DNA of 64,000 bases from Histoplasma ohiense. Lineage: Eukaryota > Ascomycota > Eurotiomycetes > Onygenales > Ajellomycetaceae. The position numbers were made by a program, and so were the translations under genes. How positions within the stretch are numbered: the first letter of the stretch is position 1; each line of letters opens with the position of its first letter. The notes below the pieces were generated by a model that worked only from the letters and a program-made list of their open reading frames with translations, searched no databases and had not been told where the DNA came from. The DNA lies in the NCBI GenBank assembly GCA_017607445.1, contig JAEVHH010000001.1:2356001-2420000 (forward strand). Direction: 5' to 3'. Positions 1 to 11,988 of the stretch are shown here, in pieces.

Positions 1-1
1 A

Positions 2-3000
2 GCTGTAGATACTGAGGAAAGATACGTTGGAAAAATGTACGACTTGGTACATAATATCATTCAAAGATTTTCCCAGAAAGCTGCCGATAAGCCACCAACA
101 AGTACAAGCCCTGATGAGACTGCATTGAAGCAGCTTTTTCCTCCCTGCCTGAAAGAAATTCTTGAGGTTAACATGGGATTCTTGGCTGAAATCCGCGAGA
201 TACTCGAACAGACGGAGAAAGATGCTCTTGAAGATCTGTCAGGAGACACGCACATCGACTCGTCGTCATTTCGCAGGGACGCTGCAGGAAGGAGAAGTGA
301 TCCCATAGGCATTATCAAGTTTGCCCATGCCCTCCTGGAATGGTTCCCAAAATTCTCCAACCCATATGGAGATTACATGCACGCTCACCATGGCTTTTCT
401 CAAACTTTGAGTTCCTTTCTCAATGATAACCAATCAAGTTTCTCTAAGAGAGTATACGAGACTGGAGAGCAAAAGATGCGCTCAGTATTAATGGAACCCG
501 TTCAGCGCCTCCCTAGATATAGCCTTCTTATCGATGCTATGACTAGTGCACTTCCCTCTGTCCACCCAGCTGTTAAAACACTCCTTAAGGCTCGCGATAT
601 TATCACAGAAATTTGCTCGCTAGATTCACATTCTGCAAAGGATAATTCCCGAGATCTGAAACGGCTCCAGCGACTAGTTGAAGACTTTCCTGCCGCCAGC
701 ATGCCTTCTGGAAGATTGATTACCGCGGTTGATTTCTATGACTTACCACCGCCTTATCATCTGTGCTCACCTGAAGAAAGTTTAGATTCAGGGATTCTGT
801 TGCTTTATGGAGACTACTTGATCTTGCTATCTAAAACATTTGAAAGCAGAATGACCGCTCGTGGTCTTTATGCTGAGCTCGACAAACCTCCTGTTGTCCC
901 TTATGATGAGGGACCGGCGCCTTTCGAACTTAAATTTTTACAAGCACTGCGGATAACTAACCTCCGCTGCTCCCAATCGGTATGCGGCCGTATCCTATAT
1001 CTTACCCCGGCGGGAAACTTTGTGCAGAATGAGCGTTCTCGCTCTGCATCCGCGATGCACGCTTTAGAACTCTTGTCAAACTATGAGGGTAAAGCTGGGC
1101 GTTTGATTGAAGAAATCACCAAGGCCCGAATCGAAGGACGGTTCTCTGAGGAGTACCGTGAACATAGCAAATGGAGCCTTCGCAGTTTTAAGGGCGTTTC
1201 TTCAGATTTGGGCATCTTGATATCCGTATTCGAGGATGAACCAAAAAACGTTGGTGGCCAATACTTATCCTCTACAGTTAAACTCATATCTGACGGAACA
1301 AAAACCGTTATGTCGAAAGAGTTGAGCCGACCGGGCGTGGAGGTTATCGCCTCGATCTCTCAGTCTGGGATTGGCATGTACAAGATGGAGACAGAATCTG
1401 TAGTGGGCCTCTCCTCAGTAGATTCCTTTTCTGCTGAAGAGTTTGCCTCAGTTTTGTCCAATCGACGTAAGTCAGCTTTTTCAAGGTTTAGCCCCAAGCT
1501 AATGATCGCTAACGAAGGAAATAGTTAACAACGTCCTTCGCCCATTACATCAGCCTGAGAACCCCATTCTTACTTCAGCTATTTTAAATACTAACTTCAA
1601 CATTATTCGTTCGATCGCCAGTTACATTCTGGAGCACGCAAAATCGGGGCGAGGATTTAGACCTCCTTCCCCATCTAAGCTTCTATCAAACTTTTGGAAC
1701 GGCAGTCCGAAAGGCTCGTTACCACCTCCCAGATCACTTTTTCCTGCCCCTATTCTACGAGAAATTCCGCAAATCCTTCCGCCAGCATTAGACCACTCCA
1801 ATACCCTGGCCACTCCGCCCAAAACGGGGAACGGCGGCACCCTAATCGGAGTAAGTTCGGGGGAGGGCACTCCAGATATTTTTAAGTCTCTAGAAGAGAC
1901 ATTTTCTGCCTACGTTATTGCAATTCGTTCGAGAAGTGGGAATATTGTTGGTCGCATACTTCGAATGCGGAGGCAGGCTGACCCCGCCACAATAAATGAG
2001 CTTTACAATGCACTTTTAGAGGATGCTGGAAATATTCAGCTGGCTGCCGAATCTCCAGTTGACGTTTTGTTCGTGGCATTTGAAACCTTCATGGCGAATT
2101 CCTGGAACGAACATATTGGCCCTATAATTTCTCCAGACGCGTGGGAGGCCATACAGTCCAAGTTTGATTCGATGTCTCCCGGAGGTTTTGAAAACTATTT
2201 CCACCAGTTCCTGACAGAAATGAGTCCTCAGAATCGCCGAGCTCTCACAGTGCTGGTGAAATTGCTCGCTGAGCTGCTTGATGCTTCTGGTAATGATGGT
2301 GATCGCGGTGCTCTTACAGCAACTTTCTCTGAAATTTTGACTGATAAGGGAAACGCCATGGAGCATATATCGCTCCTTGATCGTCTTGTAGAGGATTTTG
2401 ACCGGTTATTTGATGAAAGCAGCACTCCCGGTGCGCCGATTGAAGGGGTTCTATTAAATGACCATGCGAGCCCGTTTTCCAGGGCTCACTCTGTGAATAA
2501 CGGATCGACAAACCATGGGTCCATAAGCTCGAACACATCTTCGCTTCGAAAGAGGTTTGGCTTTGGGAGTACTCGAGACCGTGGTAAATCCGAGAGCGAA
2601 GGAAAAGTTAGTTCTATGATTCGAACACTTAGCAAATCCAAACCACACGGAGAAACAGACTCTCAGCCATCAAGTTTTTCAAAGGCATCTATTTTTCGAT
2701 CTAGATCTATCGACATCGACTCACGCTTAAACAGTTTGTTGCGACCTGTGTCACGGGAACGCCTTCTCGCACATGGCATTTTTTCTGCATCCGCAGAGGA
2801 TCAGTCATTGCGCCCAAACAGTGCTCACAGCAATGCTCCTACACTTGCATCTATTGGTGAGGATCCCACCACGGATAAACCTGTAACGATAAGGAAAAAG
2901 AGGCGAAGCTCGTTGTCTGATTTGAAAGCTTTGCCTGCCACAAATGTTTCAACTTTGTTGCCTCCAATTGATTTGAGGCGCCCGCTTACTCCGGCTTCCC

Positions 3001-4014
3001 CTCCGAATGCCACAACCTCACTGGATCCTTCGTCTCCGCTTCAGCAGGACGATATGACTGGACCGCAAACTTTGAAAAAGATAGTTCCTACAACTTCGTC
3101 TCCTTCACGACCCCTAGTATCATCTAGTAAAGAGAATGCTCCCCCGACACCAAGAACTACGCTCGGGAATAAAGTCTCAAGTAGAAAGTCAAACTCAGCC
3201 ATTCCACTCCAGCTCAGCCCCAAACGACGTTCGGAAGGCCTATCCTATATTCCATCTCCTAGAAACAATCTATGCAAGGATCGAGTTGTTTTACCCAACC
3301 CGACGGATATGTATAACGGGAGGCCTCAGTCATCATCATCGATTCCTCGAACCCCAAAACTGCGAATGCAGAATCCCCAAAAGGTATGTGGATGTTCTAT
3401 TAAGTCCACCATTTCAGAAGGTATTCTGCTAACATTCCAAAAATGGGTAGTTACGCGAACGTCTTCAGAATGAGAAAAAAGCTATTGCAAGTGCGGAATC
3501 TGCCATAAAAGCTGAAATTTCTTCGCTGGCAGATGAAATATCTACCCCCAGACTCTCTCCGGTAAGGCGACGACCAGGAACTCCAAGAGCGCTCGCGTCG
3601 TCCCCGCCGACTTCGAGCTCCACCACAACTCTCCACAGTCGTTCCCGTTCAATCGAGTCCAAGGTTAATACTCTGTTATCAGAGTTGTCATCAAGAACAA
3701 GTGCCCTTGAGAAAGATATTGAAGACTCGCTCCTTGTGAGCGAAAGGAGGGCTAAGAAACTTGACGAACTCTATCGAGAAGCAAGCGCAGAGAACAGCGC
3801 CCTTTATGAACGATTCAATGTTGAACTTAGTAAAGTAACTAAGGAAGTACGACTAGGGGTTGGTGAGGAGGCGCTCAAATCGCAATTGAAAGAAGCACTG
3901 GATGAAGTGGCTAGGGTGAAAAAGGAGAATCTGAGGTTAAAAAGGGAGATTGGAGGGTTGAAAGCGCAGCAGCTTGGTTTTGTCAACGGGGATGCACCAA
4001 AGAGCGAGGAATGA
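2..4014 (+). CDS. RhoGEF (DH domain) protein with RhoGAP-like region, 5' partial
   Basis: Exons 2-1466, 1525-3383 and 3451-4014; introns are GT-AG (58 and 67 nt) with CTAAC branch sites and the joins keep frame. The visible part is 1,295 aa and the frame is open to the window edge, so the N-terminus is missing. Residues 1-200 match a Dbl-homology domain, which loads GTP onto Rho GTPases: TEERYVGKMYDLV near the start and EPVQRLPRYSLLI further on. A lipid-binding or PH-like region is likely next. The second exon ends its folded part with a RhoGAP-like helix (SPQNRRALTVLVKLLAELL), but I see no clear GxxRxSG arginine-finger loop. A long Ser/Pro-rich region and a C-terminal coiled coil (about 100 residues, Lys/Glu/Leu-rich) follow. 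Likely role is Rho/Cdc42 control of polarity. The family call is firm; GAP activity is doubtful. Confidence 0.85.
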
Positions 4015-4690
4015 GGGCGTTATGTGGTGATGGCATTTAGTTGTTTTATTGAACGGTATATGGGATGGGGTGGTATAACTTACGGCGTACTTTGATGGCA
4101 TGGTTATTGTGAGGAATACTACTTGGCAGATAGAATATGAGGCGTGGATACGATCAAATACACGGGGGGTGGGGGGGTACAGGTTTCTTTTTGCATTTGA
4201 ATTACTCATCTTTTAGTTAGATGGATTCCACGCCCGGTCCGGCATCATCTTGCTATTTCTTTGCAGAGTTTTCTGCCAGTTTAGGACTTGGGATTGATTC
4301 TTTGACTGATGATGCAGTCTTACTTGAGCGTTTGGGAATTGGTTGGCTTTTGTTTTCTGGAAATCGATTTACGGTGTTGACCTCTTATAGTTTTCTTTAT
4401 TTAGATAATGTGTAGGAGTTTAGTACCGTATCTGTCGGAATGAAGTATGCATACTCTGTACTGTATTTAAATTTGTTTTGAATTTTGATGTTGTTGGCGC
4501 CTATGTTGGCAGTTGGCACCTGTTGTATATTTATATTCCCTGGCTAAGCGAGAGCAACACAATCGTCATCATACATGGTATTTAATGCCTAACACCCCTC
4601 TCACTTGAATCCTTCAAAAACTGCAATAATTAATTACCAACAATTAAATCTACACCATTCCATTCCTCTTATCGTCACCATCCAATAACC
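4015..4690. other. Intergenic: 3' flank of RhoGEF gene and APH promoter
   Basis: No convincing gene. A short G-rich run lies near 4164-4180. The last 150 bases before the APH start are A/C/T-rich, as expected for a fungal leader. Confidence 0.6.
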
Positions 4691-5557
4691 ATGGACAGCT
4701 CAGTCAGATTACCATACTACGCGACGGACGTCCCTTTCCCTCTCCCAACAGAAGCTGAAATTGAGAATGCACCGAATATATCTCCAGAGTATGGAGGGCG
4801 ACGGGTTGTCCAGGTGGGATCTCATTATGTGGTGAAGTTTGGGAAGGGCGTCAATCTCATTGAAGGAGAGAACATGCTGTTTGTTCAGGAAATGACAAAG
4901 ATCCCTGTGCCTCGAGTTTATGCTCTGTATTCAAATCCACAAACATGTAAAAACTACATTGTCATGGAGCATATTGCTGGTGAGACACTTGCAAAACTAT
5001 GGGCAAGTTTGACATATGCAGAGAAGAAATCTATTGTTGCAAAACTGTGTGATTACTATAAGGAGTTACGCCAGCTGCCATCACCAGGTTACTATGGCAG
5101 TATAGGCAAACGATGCTTTCTTGATGAGATATTTTGGACACAGCATGCGGAAGCTACAATCAATGGTCCATTTGCCACTGAAGCTGCACTCAATGAAGCA
5201 ATGGCACAGAAATACACTTATGATGGCCGGTCTCATTATAGAGCAGACTTTTACCGTCAATGTCTGCCACGCATTTTCAATGACCACAAGCCAACATTTA
5301 CTCATGGTGACTGTCAACGCAAAAATATTATGATTCGAAGCAACCCCCAGCAGACAACTGCCAGTTATCAGATCTTGGAGCTTGTCATTCTTGACTGGGA
5401 GAAGTCTGGTTGGTATCCAAGTTACTGGGAGTACTGTCTAGCTGTCTGTGCATTACGTTGGGATGATGATTGGGGCCTGTGGATTGAGAAAATGCTAGAT
5501 CCATTTATACCTGAAGTTTCCTGGCTGCAAATGCTTCGCCTAGAATTGTGGTCCTAG
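4691..5557 (+). CDS. APH-fold phosphotransferase (aminoglycoside-phosphotransferase-like)
   Basis: Single exon of 288 aa starting at ATG after ATAACC. It has the protein-kinase-like APH fold: an N-lobe Lys in VVKFG near residue 54, the catalytic loop H205-G-D207-CQRK-N212, and the metal-binding Asp of LDWEKSG at D235, followed by a YPSYWEY segment typical of fungal members. Known relatives phosphorylate small molecules; the substrate of fungal members is mostly unknown, and the family is much expanded in many filamentous fungi. Codon use looks more A/T-ended than in the flanking genes, which may mean a young or lineage-specific copy. It ends shortly after the D235 region, near the usual C-terminus. 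Drug resistance should not be assumed. Confidence 0.85.
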   Translation: MDSSVRLPYYATDVPFPLPTEAEIENAPNISPEYGGRRVVQVGSHYVVKFGKGVNLIEGENMLFVQEMTKIPVPRVYALYSNPQTCKNYIVMEHIAGETLAKLWASLTYAEKKSIVAKLCDYYKELRQLPSPGYYGSIGKRCFLDEIFWTQHAEATINGPFATEAALNEAMAQKYTYDGRSHYRADFYRQCLPRIFNDHKPTFTHGDCQRKNIMIRSNPQQTTASYQILELVILDWEKSGWYPSYWEYCLAVCALRWDDDWGLWIEKMLDPFIPEVSWLQMLRLELWS

Positions 5558-5639
5558 AACAGTTATGTTTTCAAATGGCCCCCAGCGGTTGACTCCTCGA
5601 GAGAGTACAATGGAGCTTCAGAGCCACGCCTACCCTGTC

Positions 5640-5857
5640 CACAGCACGGTCACCCCGGATGGGTGTATGCGAGGACATTTGTCCGGATGAAGGAGCAGTC
5701 GGCTTTAATGTTCGAAACATTTTGCATCAACCCAGCGGAAGGAAAATGGAGATTGTCGCGAGAATGTGTGATAAAGGCCCCACGAATTATGTCTGGTTTT
5801 GGCGGTGGAATGAGAGGATGTGCAATTGAAGACCTGATGTTAGTGCTCGAATCCTAG
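5640..5857 (+). pseudogene. Possible Tc1/mariner-type transposase fragment
   Basis: Between the APH gene and the TilS 3' end, two forward frames together look like the middle of a DDE transposase. One frame reads PDEGAVGFNVRN (like a TDEA/DEC acidic motif); an overlapping frame reads INPAEGKWRLSRECV then PRIMSGFGGGMRG (like xxPxExW then VMVWGxxxG). A frameshift would be needed to join them. No inverted repeats were found around it. The resemblance is from memory of the family only and may be chance. Confidence 0.25.
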
Positions 5858-6012
5858 TGGCTGTGCAGTCCATACCAGGCTCCACACTCTGGGAAGTTCG
5901 CTAGTTTGTATCGATGGTTTTTCCTTTCGGTCTATTAATATACATATATACAAAACGTTTTCAAAATGGGGTCCATGACCTGGATATCTATGGACAAAAT
6001 GAAAACCTCGCC

Positions 6013-8241
6013 TCAAGTTTCGCTAATAGGAGTGACTTGAGATATTACAGTCTCCAAATCCCGAGATATCAGGTTTAATAGATCGAGATCAATGTGTTTA
6101 TAATTCATCTGCCAGTTTAAGGTCCAAGTGCCATTGTTATTCCGCATCCTTTGAGTGAAAGCTACTGGCATTTTGACTCCGAACGATGGAAATGCGAGGA
6201 CCCGTTTTTGCCCAGTTGCTTCTGCAATGACGGGAATAGTATATCTCAGGTCACCTGGCGCATGATACTGGAGAAGGTCATCTAAATGATGTCTCGTCCT
6301 TAGTGTTGCGAACGAGGGACTATCTGGTTTGACGGAATTAGGATCAAATTGTTTGTTAGAAAGCGACCATGTGTATTTCACGAGTCGGCGTCTGACGTCT
6401 GCTAAGTCTGGTCCTTCCATTGAACGAACCACAATGGGGATGCTCATGTCGTTAGGTTCAAACGAACCCTCTTCCACAGGATTCCCTGGGATTGCTTTTT
6501 CGGCCCGCAATCGTATCCAGTATCGGTTATCCCAAAGTTGCCAGGAAGACCAGCGTGATTCGACTGCACTGTCCGCAAGAGATGAAGTAGGAAGTGGAAT
6601 CTCGAAACTGGAAACAGGCTTTGGGGTGCGTCTTGAGTACGGCAGGCGGGTCAGAAGCCAAGTGTTTGGGAAATAATCAGTTTGCTTCCTTGGGGCAAAT
6701 GATTTGAGAGAGACGCTTTTCCCACCAGCCCACATTTTCGGTAGCATTACTGGTTCAAATTTCACGCCGCCAACAGTAAATATGTTCCTTCTAGCAGGAG
6801 CTGGCTCTTCGTCACGCGTTGTTCCAGGCGCTGGAAAAACCTTTTGTAACGCCAACGTGAATTTCTCTAGCGGTACGTCACTTTTCGGAGCAGGGGACAC
6901 AATATCCAGGAGGCGCCGCAAAGAAATCGCCAGTGTCTTTTGAAGTTTAGGGGGACAATTCTCAACCGGCATATCCTGGGATTTTCCGATATTTTCCATA
7001 TCTCGAGGACCAGGGAACTCGAGAACAAGGCTGCCAGTTCGAAGGTCAAGTTTGCGAACTCGGACAGTTTCTAGGAAGGCGTTAGATTCATTGCCTAGTT
7101 CATCTGAAATCTGCTGGCTGTTTTCGATAAGTTGCAATATTGATGGAGCTTGCAGTGCGCGAGGAAGCATGTCATTGGAGAGGAGATGACGCAGTGAGTT
7201 TCGAGAGGTAAGGGTAGGATCAAAATTTGTTCGGTCGGTGACGAACTGTATGCCGCCTTGAAGACAAGTAGACGTGAGACGTGACTTTGGGAACGAATTA
7301 AACGGACGGAATAGGTAAATACCACCCTCTGCAATAGGTAGTTTTAGATCTGCACGAAAGCGGCGGGCCCGATCGGTCGTGGTAGAGCGTTCCGGTTGTA
7401 AGCCTTTAGAGTTGTGGCTCTCGTGACTTGAGAAGTCTCTGGCTCTGGTAGCATTTATCATGCTTTGAGCATTCATTAAACGGATGACGGAGCCACTCTC
7501 CGCTACCCCATAAATGCCATGACATTCTGGTATATGGCCTATGCTGGCGACGCCCTTGAGACCAGTTGCCTGGCGTTGTCCACGAGTCAGCCGACTGAGG
7601 ACCGTTTCAACATTATCGTCCAGATGGTGTCCCAAAAAAAGTGCTCGTGTATTGTATTTTTTACAAGCTTGCCCAAGAATCTGATAACGGAGTTTCCGTG
7701 CCAGGGTTTCAAAATCAGACAAGCTGGACGGGTCAGTTCCGTCCGACCAACGGAGGGTTAGGATAGAAGGGTCAAAACCTAAACGGGCAGTAGAATAACA
7801 GACAATTAGCGTCCGCAGCCAGATAACATAATCCAATTGCAAGGGTCAAATAGGATACATTATTCGCAAATCCATACCGAGTTCTCTAAGCCAACCTGCT
7901 ACTTTGTGTGCCTCGTCCGTGCTGCCCTCTCGAGCCAGATGGTCCACAATGAAGGGCTTCACCTGTAAATCAGGAATCAAGCGTTCCGATATTAATTGTC
8001 TGCACAGGAAAGCCAATGCCATCGAGTCAGCGCCCCCGCTGACAGCCAGTCCTAAAACTCGCAAGTTAGCAAAAGTGCATCCGAAGGTATTAAGCGAAGG
8101 TTCTATGAACGAACCTATTCTTGATGGCAAGCTTGGAGTCGAAGCGCCTCGCCATATTCCCCATAGATGTGTTACGGCCTCACAAAACTCTTTCGCGGAA
8201 ATTGTGCCAGTGCTGCCAAGTCGCAATGATCTTCGCGCCAT
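6013..8241 (-). CDS. tRNA(Ile)-lysidine synthase-like PP-loop protein
   Basis: Exons 8241-7878 and 7778-6013 (minus strand), intron 99 nt. The donor GTATGG was chosen over a later GTATCC because only it keeps phase and gives the continuous family motif LRELGFDPSILTLRW. The product is 709 aa. An N-type ATP pyrophosphatase P-loop SGGADS lies at residues 68-73, and LGHHLDDNVET, the second conserved motif, is in exon 2. TilS enzymes use ATP and lysine to convert the wobble C of AUA-reading tRNA-Ile to lysidine; in fungi the likely site is the mitochondrion. The protein is much longer than bacterial TilS (about 430 aa), with a long fungal C-terminal extension. It is divergent from the PET8 carrier. 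Substrate specificity is inferred from the family. Confidence 0.88.
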
Positions 8242-8890
8242 TCAAATGGTACTAGTCAAACTGGATTTTGTCGTTGTGACCGTCCTCAAATTTTTTTGAT
8301 ATCCATCGATTTGCAGAAACGAAGGCAGTCAACCAGTTATTATCACGTGACATAAGGAGATCGAGCAGCAATGGTGGAATGGAATGAATTCCAAAGCTCT
8401 AAGCAGTCTTTCGGTTCTATTACATTGTTAGATAGAATATTCTAAATGCCTAATTACATTGATAGGTCTACTCGTTTCTATTCATGTGAATTCTTTTTCC
8501 TGGTGATCGCAGGGTTTGACTTCCATACTTCATTATCTAAATATATCCCTCAAATCTGGTATATTTTACAATATTCGCTTTCTATCTCGACTTCCTACGC
8601 ATGAATTTGGCATTCTTCAGCTCGTTTCTGGAACGAGAGTGGTCCAAAGTTTTGGCAATCGGCAATGATCCAGAGCCGCTGTTGACACTCGGCATGCCGA
8701 GATTCCAAAATTGGCTTTTTTCTGCTGATGATAAATACTTCCACGCCGACTTGCCAGAGTTCCGGAAGTTCCAACGCACCACCAGCAAACTCAGTACACC
8801 AATGATAATGTATATTTGCACATGTCATTGGCGGCGGTGACGATGTCGTGAAACTGCTCTTTTACGTCAATACAACTCCACACAAGCGCC
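8242..8890. promoter_or_regulatory. Divergent promoter region, TilS-like / SAM carrier
   Basis: The two genes start 649 bp apart on opposite strands, so this must hold both promoters. A CACGTG-like E-box variant (TCACGTGAC) sits at 8344-8352. Small open frames near 8582-8840 on both strands are not convincing genes. Confidence 0.5.
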
Positions 8891-10014
8891 ATGGCCGCAA
8901 TTGAGCCTTCTGAACCAGAGCAGATTTCAGCAAATCCATCCCTCTGGACGAGGTCGCTCATAGTACGCAACCATTTCTCAATAATATAATACCCCATACT
9001 AAGCCCCACGCGCAAGTTCTCTTGACTCACACAGCACTCCCCATTGCTGTCTCTTAGTCTGGGGCTGTGGCAGGTCTTACAGTTGACCTCTCGCTCTACC
9101 CCCTCGACACCATAAAAACCCGCCTCCAACAAGCGCGTAAACACACTGGATCTTCCGCAAAACACTCCACTCCGTCTCTCCGGCAAACTGTGCGTGGAAT
9201 CTACGCCGGACTCCCCTCTGTCCTCCTCGGCTCTGCCCCTTCAGCCGCTAGCTTTTTCATCGTCTACGATGGCGTAAATCGCTTCCTTTTGTCTCCTCCG
9301 TCATCCTCGACTTCCACCCCCGTATCCTGGCAACATGCGATCTTCACACATTCTCTTGCATCATCTCTTGGTGAAATATCCGCATGCGCAGTCCGAGTCC
9401 CTACAGAGGTAATAAAGCAACGCGCCCAGGCAGGGTTGTTTGGTGGATCTACGTTACATGCGCTCAAGGATATCCTCTCATTACGGCACGCTGGAACTGG
9501 GAGCGCCAATGATACACGAGCTAGAGGCTTGGGGCTCGTTATAAGAGAGTTATATCGCGGCGCGACCATCACGATTGCGCGAGAGATACCATTCACGGTC
9601 CTGCAATTTACGTTGTGGGAGACGATGAAAGATGCATACGCATCTCGAAGAAATGCAGGAACAGATACCAGCACCGTCCCTGGGTCTGGATTGATAGGGG
9701 TAGGTGCGGCGCCGAGTGCATTGTTTGGTAGCCTTGCGGGGGCTGTTGCGGCTGGCCTGACGACTCCGCTTGACGTTGTCAAAACTAGAGTCATGCTAGC
9801 GAGGAGAAGTGGCAGCGATCATATACGGGTGCGGGATGTAGCACGTAGACTCATGAAGGAGGAAGGGTTTGGCGCGTTCTGGAGAGGGATTGGGCCAAGA
9901 GTTGCGTGGATTGGGGTTGGAGGTGCTGTCTTCTTGGGTAGTTACCAATTTACTTCGAATATGCTTCGAACAAGACAGGCTGGCGATATACGTGCTGGGC
10001 CAGAGCCCTTATGA
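8891..10014 (+). CDS. PET8: Mitochondrial S-adenosylmethionine carrier
   Basis: Exons 8891-8962 and 9058-10014, intron 95 nt (GTACGC...CTTAG). The first exon supplies 24 residues with a true ATG and restores the usual start of the family, SLISGAVAGLTVDLSLYPLD across the join. The product is 342 aa. Three mitochondrial carrier repeats carry their signatures: PLDTIKTRLQ, PTEVIKQRAQ and PLDVVKTRV, each ending an odd transmembrane helix. The LSLYPLDTIKTRLQQ start and the GIYAGLPSVLLGS region are typical of the SAM carrier, which exchanges cytosolic SAM for matrix S-adenosylhomocysteine and so feeds mitochondrial methylation, biotin and lipoate synthesis. It is longer than the yeast protein (284 aa) because of loop insertions, as in other filamentous fungi. 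Confidence 0.93.
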
Positions 10015-10307
10015 TGGTTGAAATATATTTTAATCGTCCCGAGACATGAAGGATGAATGTATATTAATTATATGCTACAGCATTTTAGATTCTGCTATAT
10101 TTTACATGAACATGTGAAATAGCACGTTTTACAGAAAATTATATAGAGACGATAGGAGATAATTGCTCTTTCGCTGTTGCGGCTATGGTTCAATTTTGCT
10201 ACTTGAACACCTCAGTTACCTCAGTTCATTTGACTTCTAACGCTGAAGCTTCAAATTTGACTCTGCTATTTTTCCACTCTCATTTTTCATTTACTCTTGC
10301 TGGCTTC

Positions 10308-11119
10308 TCAGGCTTTTTTCACCATCCATGCCAACTCCTTGGCTTGCTCGGGTGTCAATAGCTCTTCCAAGGTCTCAGGTAGCATGAAATCATTATCCTG
10401 GTATTCAAATCCGGGGACGACAGTCTAAAGCGATTTGAGGCATCCATCAGTAAAGTAGCCCGCGACGAAACGAGGACTGAGGACGCGTTGTTGAAGTCGA
10501 AAAAACTTTGAACGGGATCCAAAAGAAACAAAGCAAATATGTACAGTACAAGGAAAAAAAAAGATCATACCTCGCTAATCAGCAAACCATCCGTTTCTTG
10601 CCCTGACTCATTGTCTGGTAACAAATAGCTACTCTTAAACTTCCCCCCCTCAACAATCCACTGCAGCTTTTCACCGGCCGCAATATTCTTCCCCACCACG
10701 AAGGTTTCAATCCTCGCCTTGCCGCCCTCTTCCACCTCGTCCGCGTGTATGATTACATATCTCCCCCGTCCACGGTGAAGGGTATGCACAGTCCGTGACC
10801 GATTCCTATGGAAGACACCTAACGGTCTTCCAGGTGAGAGATAGTAGAAGATTGAGGTGCTGGCGGAACGGGTGGAATCGTCACCGACAGCCTGAGCGGT
10901 GGCATGCCCTGGTTGATGGCGGTAGGGCTTATTATCTTTCAGGAACGGGTTCGGAATGCGAAGAGGGTCTCTGTCGGTTTCGACAAAGTATCCGCCCTCA
11001 ATGTGCGTTTGAAGGTTGAGGACGTCAATTGTCTGTTGAGCTGCGGGGGGTTCTGCGGCAGGAGATGACGTGGGGGAAAACACGGGTTTTATTTCTGAGA
11101 GCGATGGGGTGTTGTCCAT
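10308..11119 (-). CDS. DUF985 / cupin_5 family protein (YML079w-like)
   Basis: Exons 11119-10571 and 10424-10308, intron 146 nt (GTATGA...TTTAG). The first in-frame ATG is at 11119; an upstream GTG in the same frame is ignored because eukaryotic starts are ATG. The product is 221 aa. The core carries family hallmarks: HIEGGYFVETDRD, SIFYYLSPG, FHRNRSRTVHTLHRGRGRY, and after the join VVPGFEYQDNDFMLPE. These form a small jelly-roll cupin. Yeast YML079w and bacterial relatives have a conserved pocket but no settled reaction. The second exon ends ELAWMVKKA. Its 3' end converges with PET8, 293 bp away. Annotation is firm at family level only. Confidence 0.88.
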
Positions 11120-11881
11120 CTTAGATCGCTGTAATTGCACTTGTTTATTTCACTTTATCATTTGCTATCATTGATCTTGTCGTGGTTTGTTCCTCCTCCG
11201 TCAGATGATTTCCTGTCGCTTCCTGGGGTGCTTTGGTTATGTTAAGTCATGGCGACCAAACGAGGAGAAGAGGAGGGGTTCGATCATCAAAATAAGCAGG
11301 TCAGACCACATTTTGCTGGGATTCCCAACTAATGGCTGGAGGATCTTCTGCCAGAAAAAAAAAAAAATCTTACTCGCGGCACCACCCACTATATCCTAGA
11401 AGGGGTGAGGCTGCGAGTATCTATCCGAAGATTGTTGGCAACAGGTATTTACTTTCTATTGGAGGGTGATTAAATATCCGATCCCGGTTGTATCCAAAAT
11501 ATTGTAGAATCTTCTCCACAGAGGCTGAAGCTTTGTGCGATGGGACAGAGCCACGATTGGTTGCAAAATTGGTCTCTCCTCAGTCTTTTGTGACCCCCTT
11601 CTAAACTCCTATGTCCGTACAACCTCGGAAATACTCTGTGGCAAGTTGATAGACGGCGATAATGGCCGGATACTACTTTGGCCCCGAAGGCCTTCATCCA
11701 GCAGCATGATATCACCAATGAACAACGATTTGTCATGTCCAGACTGAAACCAGGGTGATCTGCAGTTGGCAGGGTCTAATAACGACGACGACGACGGGGT
11801 AAGGAGATACAGAGGAGATAGAAGCCGCTCTCATTGTTTGTAGGAGACTCGTCCATCACATTGTATCCTTATCTCAGCAAG

Positions 11882-11988
11882 CTCAGACGCTTCGCAGGAT
11901 AATTGCTGTTTAAGCTAATCTCAAATAAGTAATCAACTAACTCAAAATATTCATATCACATGATGTGCAACTATCCTGCGAATCTGAG
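11882..11988. repeat. Imperfect inverted repeat / hairpin
   Basis: Arms 11882-11906 and 11967-11988 share an exact 11-base core, TTCGCAGGATA and its complement, flanked by CTCAGA and TTGC matches with a few mismatches. The loop is about 60 bp. It could be a tiny transposon remnant. Confidence 0.55.

Noticed and set aside
7842..7877. GTATCC donor at the TilS-like intron, which would give a longer exon 1.
   Set aside because: It breaks the reading phase; the GTATGG donor at 7877 keeps phase and restores the family motif.
8582..8840. Small open frames on both strands between the TilS-like gene and PET8; the minus one has a hydrophobic start and a basic end.
   Set aside because: The minus frame opens with GTG after a stop codon and has no ATG; the plus frame has no family resemblance. 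Both probably lie in the divergent promoter.
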